Source of the DNA: Phoronis ovalis
Lineage: Eukaryota; Phoronida; Phoronidae
NCBI GenBank assembly: GCA_028565635.1
Contig: JAOXYB010028434.1
Span: 1 to 10,648 of the forward strand
Reading direction: 5' to 3'
DNA length: 10,648 nucleotides
Part shown: piece after piece, positions 6,554 through 10,648 of the stretch
Numbering within the stretch: position 1 is the stretch's first letter
Layout of the letters: every line of letters begins with the position of its first letter
Notes under the pieces: model-generated
The model's input: the letters and a program-made list of their open reading frames with translations, nothing else
The model's database searches: none
Told to the model about the DNA's origin: nothing
Program-made: the position numbers and the translations under genes

Positions 6554-8221
6554 ATGAGTGATGAAACTACTTCCGAGCCTGAAACAACATTTTCACATAA
6601 TGCTTCTCCCGAAAGTACGCCATATGCAGAACAGGCCCCAGATTTGGCAGAATTGGAGTTGTCTGTGGGAGTCGCCTGGCCTATTCACGTCTTCACGTTT
6701 GCTATATTAAACCTATTGTTTATACCAGTTATGATATGGCGCATGACGGTGACGGCAAGGATTTATCAGAATATAGAGAAAAGTCCAAAATTCATTGAGA
6801 AATATTCGTTTCGCAACTACCCGTATACCATCCGCATGTCTGCCATAGCAATGTGCCTAATTAGAGGATCTCTTATGCTATATGATCCGTATTTCGTTGA
6901 AAGTAAACTCGGAGCAGAAATGTTGAGAATCGCATGGAGTCTGGGTTTAACTGCCATGACTGCATCGTGTCTAATGCTTCACATGTTTGCAGTTGAGTTA
7001 TGTTACGTTTATGGCGTTGTTAAACCACTCTTTATGCCAAAACATTTACATGTTGTATTTTTTGTTGGATTTCACATGACTCTAGCCATTGTTTCCGATG
7101 TTTTAGCGGCTTTGAAGGTATCCGGCGTTATGATACTTGCCTGTCAAGCAGTCAATATGACTTTTTTTACATTATTGGCATTGATGTTTTTTCGTGAGGC
7201 TATGAAAATCATCAACCGTAAAAATAACTTTTTCACACTACGACTCCATTCAATACTTGGACCTTCACCTGGAAACGGATACAGGCAATCAAAAGGTTCC
7301 GTTGGTCATGTAGCAAATTCACATTCTAAAGCCAGCGGCCACCCACAGGCATCTAGAAAAAAAACTGATAGTATTATAGAGTCTCTTCACGATGACAATT
7401 TTGAATTCGATATAATATTTGTTTCAAAAGCTCTAGACCAGTTCTCCAAGGTACTTGTTCTCAATGGGATAGTTGTATTATTGACAGCTAGTTCATATAT
7501 CGTTACATTTTCATATAATGATTTTGAACATCCCTCGAACGTCAGAAAATATGGTGTGAAAGTTTGGCTAATAATGGTTTCTTTACACAGAGTTGCAGAA
7601 GTCTTAACATTGTTACCTATCTTGGCATGCATTGAATTAGGTGTAAAAATGACTTACGATTCAATGACATGTAATCAACCAGAGGAGCTGAAAAAATTAG
7701 CCGACGCTTTAACTTCTAAATCAGCGAAAACTAGTGATCATATGGACCTCTCAACAAGAGCTAAACTTGATCTGATAGGACGCAGAGTATCTCATCAAGT
7801 TAAAGATTCAGGTTTATCAGTGCAAATGGAATTAGCTCCAAAAAGGCCTAAAAGCTTTACGCATACTAGTCAACGAAACGCATTGTTTAGAAGCCATATG
7901 AGTGAAGCTATACCAGGAATGACCCTTTCAGATGGCAGCCATGCAGATTCTTCAAATAACTTGAAGCAAATGGCTAGAATTACTAATAGTATTGATCATG
8001 ATCACCCTAAGTCTAAGATAGCTAAAAATCTATTATACAATGAGCATATGTCCCATGCTTTAGAAGCATATGCGAAACAGGGCTCCTTTGTTGTGAATGT
8101 GTTGGATAGCAGCGAACAAGACTTGATACCCGAACAGTGGAGGAATGACTTTATAAGTGATCGTAGGTCAAGCACTTTTAAAGACAGTGTTGATGAAAGA
8201 GATAGTGAGGACGGTGATTGA
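6554..8221 (+). CDS. Predicted seven-transmembrane protein, PRRT3/PRRT4-like layout, single exon
   Basis: An uninterrupted 555-codon frame, far too long for chance here. The start is the first ATG after an in-frame TAG six bases upstream. A Ser/Thr/Glu-rich N-terminus (1-38) precedes seven hydrophobic segments at about 40-63, 93-110, 125-155, 165-187, 190-213, 299-320 and 334-360. Segments 5 and 6 are separated by a long basic, Ser/Gly-rich loop (214-298). A polar C-tail of about 195 residues ends in acidic DSVDERDSEDGD. An outside N-terminus and cytoplasmic tail are inferred. WPIHVFTFAILNLLF opening the first segment and LIRGSLMLYDPYF in the second resemble PRRT3/PRRT4 as I remember them, but the proline-rich ectodomain is missing. 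No class A GPCR motifs (DRY, NPxxY) are visible. Function unknown; protein-coding status is much surer than family. Confidence 0.82.
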   Translation: MSDETTSEPETTFSHNASPESTPYAEQAPDLAELELSVGVAWPIHVFTFAILNLLFIPVMIWRMTVTARIYQNIEKSPKFIEKYSFRNYPYTIRMSAIAMCLIRGSLMLYDPYFVESKLGAEMLRIAWSLGLTAMTASCLMLHMFAVELCYVYGVVKPLFMPKHLHVVFFVGFHMTLAIVSDVLAALKVSGVMILACQAVNMTFFTLLALMFFREAMKIINRKNNFFTLRLHSILGPSPGNGYRQSKGSVGHVANSHSKASGHPQASRKKTDSIIESLHDDNFEFDIIFVSKALDQFSKVLVLNGIVVLLTASSYIVTFSYNDFEHPSNVRKYGVKVWLIMVSLHRVAEVLTLLPILACIELGVKMTYDSMTCNQPEELKKLADALTSKSAKTSDHMDLSTRAKLDLIGRRVSHQVKDSGLSVQMELAPKRPKSFTHTSQRNALFRSHMSEAIPGMTLSDGSHADSSNNLKQMARITNSIDHDHPKSKIAKNLLYNEHMSHALEAYAKQGSFVVNVLDSSEQDLIPEQWRNDFISDRRSSTFKDSVDERDSEDGD

Positions 8222-8660
8222 CTTCAAAAGTTTCTTAAAATTATAAATCAGTTATTCCTCCTTGTGGCTTGCCGAGCTTTTACACCGGATTTTGATGTTA
8301 AATATAAAAATGTACTTATCTATTTAAATAATTATAAATTAAATTTATAAATCAAGTTTACAATCAGCCCCACCATGACGCGTTGTTACTATACATTGAT
8401 GGTGACCTTGAGACAGAGCTGGGGAATGTAGTTTTCTTCAATATCAAGAGCTGCATCACAGTACGACCCAGTTATAATTATTTTGCAAGCTTTCGATTCT
8501 AAAGACACTGAAGCGATCATTCATCTTCCGCGCGTCTCCATGAGATGTCGCCAGCATTGATGAAGATGTGAAGAACTGGTGACGTTGGAGAATTAGTATT
8601 GAAAGCTAAATTGTTTGAAATACAGTTGATTTGCTTTTACTGTAGTCCAATAAATAGCCA
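8222..8660 (+). other. Putative 3' UTR of the seven-TM gene
   Basis: AT-rich sequence after the TGA at 8219-8221, including a near-palindromic AT stretch around 8330-8352. An AATAAA at 8649-8654 is the first canonical polyadenylation signal downstream, giving a UTR of about 430-450 bases. The extent is inferred only. Confidence 0.4.
8649..8654 (+). terminator. Possible polyadenylation signal for the seven-TM gene
   Basis: AATAAA about 430 bases after the stop codon, with a modest GTGTGATG stretch 30-40 bases later. A second AATAAA at 8878-8883 is an alternative. Confidence 0.4.
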
Positions 8661-8877
8661 TGGAGATACAAGTATATTGCATGCACGTGTGATGCAGACA
8701 TTCCACACGTACATGTATTAATTAACAAAGAAACAGCGGTACTTTATTCAGCATACACTTGCAATTTTCATTAAATTATACTTATAATACTGTACCAAAT
8801 GAATGTATTGTATTTTCAGTCGCATTGTACTCCAAGTTATTTTTTATATAAACCACGCCTACATTCAAAATTTTAAC

Positions 8878-8883
8878 AATAAA
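8878..8883 (+). terminator. Alternative polyadenylation signal
   Basis: AATAAA about 660 bases after the seven-TM stop codon. The downstream sequence is only weakly T-rich, so this is less likely than 8649. Confidence 0.25.
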
Positions 8884-9380
8884 TCTCCATTCAATGGATT
8901 TCCTATTCAAAAGTACGAGTAATTAAAGCGGCACAGCTAAGGCTTAGTATAGATCCATGTCGCATAAAGTGAACGTGTTTGATAACGGTGGTCGGTAAGC
9001 CCGATACGCGCGTTCCTAAATTAATTCAAGAGGCAAGCGGCATCATACCATTTCATGAATTTTGTATAATTAATTTTGTAATTACTTAGGGAGTGATTTT
9101 CATGCCATTAAATTGACTTTTAACTTTGAGTTTGTGGATCACCGGAACTGCGTCAAGCATATTGTTAGTAGTGACGTTAGATACATGTATGTATGTATAT
9201 TACAGGTGGCGCTTTTCTGTCAACTGTTGGAAAATCATGTTCCTGGAAGATTATTAGGATGTTTGGTGCGCATGTATATTCTAGCAACTTGTTGGGTTTC
9301 GAAAGATAAAATAGTCCCACAAGTATAATTAGTAATTCGATAGATCAGATGTTTCCTATGTTTAGTTCTGGTATCACAGA

Positions 9381-9398
9381 TAACATTGGTAACATTGG
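9381..9398 (+). repeat. 9-bp tandem duplication (TAACATTGG twice)
   Basis: Two exact head-to-tail copies. This is a small slippage-type repeat. Confidence 0.7.
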
Positions 9399-10451
9399 TT
9401 CTAGTATTAAATAACGCGCAAATAAACGCCGCACTGTTGATCGGACACCAGAGACAGCTGCTGCACAAATCTTATAGAATCTTCACACAAATATTTGTAC
9501 CGTTAACTATAATCAAATTTCCTTTCATTTTAAATGCTCTAAGGTTTAAGTAGCGTGGTAACAAACAATAAAGGCCTATGGAAATTTTAAATAAATGAGG
9601 GCAAAATGGATAATTTCGCTTTGATTTCTAAAATTTTTTGTCAGTTAATGCGTAGAGCGTAATTTCCCTAATATAGACTTCTGAATAACATGTCTATGGA
9701 ATCGGTCTTTCTGATCGGTCTTCAATAGTATTTAGGAAGAGCAGGTGTACTTTTGGCGATAACAATAACCACAGTGTGAAGACGATCGACGCCCGTTGGT
9801 TCGTGAAAGTACACAAATCTTTACTGGCACCATGTCATATTTGGTACAGAAAATACATAGTTAGCCCAAACTTGCTCTTTGTACGCCCTTGTGGAGCCAC
9901 CCGTGAGCTTTGGTCGCGAAGTTACCGTGATGCAGCACTTAGTGAATAGTAAATGACGCAGTTTTTCGCGCGATTAATTCACAGTATACAGCATACTGGG
10001 AACATTTTGGTTTCCGACCGGCGGCTTCACCAATTATGCGCAAATGGTTTAGTATTTACATCACTGCAGACGTACATAGAGGTGTTTCGACCAGTGATGC
10101 ACGTATATGCAATTCGTATGCCCTTTTGACACATTGATATTTTTAAAAATGCAAAATTGCAAATTTTAATTAGATGGCATTATGTTAGAAGTGCAGCTAC
10201 TATCCCCATTTATCTGGTCGGCAGAAAATGTGTTGTCTGCTGCTAAAGTCATCCAATTTAATAATCAGGTGAATCGATAATCATATTATAAGATTTAATT
10301 TATTTTCGAAATAGTTTTGGAATGTTAATTATGCCTATGTTTATATGAAAACAGAAAAAGTTTGTTGCTAAGCGCTTATCAGAAGAAATATGACTATGAT
10401 CAATATTTTTAATTAGATACTACATAACGTATTTTGCAAAAACTTAATGGT

Positions 10452-10501
10452 TTGCTAAGATTCCTCTTGTATTATCTTGCTAAGATTCCTCTTGTATTAT
10501 C
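10452..10501 (+). repeat. Perfect 25-bp tandem duplication
   Basis: The unit at 10452-10476, starting TTGCTAAGATTCC and ending TTGTATTATC, is repeated exactly at 10477-10501. Identity of all 25 bases implies a recent duplication or an assembly artefact. Confidence 0.9.
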
Positions 10502-10648
10502 AAACTCATTGTTACAAGAGACTTTTAGACCTGTTTCGTTTTACACTTGCAAGATGCCAAAATTGCATGGCTACTTGTAGTAAGCATGTCCACAGTTTGG
10601 TAGACGCACAGTAACGATGACAACTGCATGTCCGCTGGCACATAATAA

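Larger units (their letters stand above)
8890..10648. other. Intergenic region, no supported gene
   Basis: The only reading frames of note (9113-9328 plus, 9235-9468 minus) overlap each other on opposite strands and show no motif, so neither is called. No tRNA-like B box within a foldable cloverleaf was found. Small tandem repeats at 9381-9398 and 10452-10501 are the only structure I can support. Confidence 0.5.

Noticed and set aside
9113-9468. Opposing 71- and 77-codon frames
   Set aside because: They overlap each other on opposite strands, lack motifs and are not supported by splice or promoter signals.

Overview
This window is eukaryotic nuclear DNA, most likely from a marine invertebrate such as a lophotrochozoan, hemichordate or cephalochordate. 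It is AT-rich and holds a spliced gene with short introns (about 190-480 bp, all GT-AG), a long 3' untranslated region, AATAAA polyadenylation signals and a non-autonomous DNA transposon. Nothing suggests prokaryotic operons, ribosome binding sites or CRISPR. The species cannot be named from the sequence.

Positions 1-2250, plus strand: the last five coding exons of an EEPD1 orthologue (endonuclease/exonuclease/phosphatase family domain-containing 1). I rebuilt them by frame continuity across GT-AG junctions: 186-293, 623-754, 943-1132, 1451-1591 and 2075-2250. They encode about 248 residues, most of the catalytic EEP domain and the C-terminus. The 5' part of the gene, with the N-terminal helix-hairpin-helix repeats, lies upstream of the window. 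Active-site motifs are visible: VHL, GDFN, YDN and SDH. A 3' UTR of about 1.8 kb probably ends just after AATAAA at 4061-4066, and a perfect 15-bp-arm hairpin sits inside it.

Positions 4090-6100: intergenic. This part holds a diverged ~37-bp repeat (three copies), a perfect E2F-type site, and a 520-bp miniature inverted-repeat element at 5569-6088. The element has ~44-50 bp imperfect terminal inverted repeats, an exact 8-bp target-site duplication (AGTGTTCA) and a core of degenerate ~33-bp tandem units. The 8-bp duplication points to a hAT-, P- or Merlin-like transposase acting in trans.

Positions 6100-8221, plus strand: a single-exon 555-codon reading frame (6554-8221) predicted to encode a seven-transmembrane protein. 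Its layout recalls the PRRT3/PRRT4 proline-rich transmembrane proteins. It is preceded, in the same frame, by a 74-codon reading frame (6326-6550) with a signal-peptide-like start. The two are separated only by one TAG and one further codon. This arrangement (uORF, readthrough, or a broken gene) is the most interesting coding observation in the window.

Positions 8222-10648: no convincing gene. There are two possible polyadenylation signals and two small tandem duplications. The two genes lie in the same direction, and nothing in the sequence links their functions.
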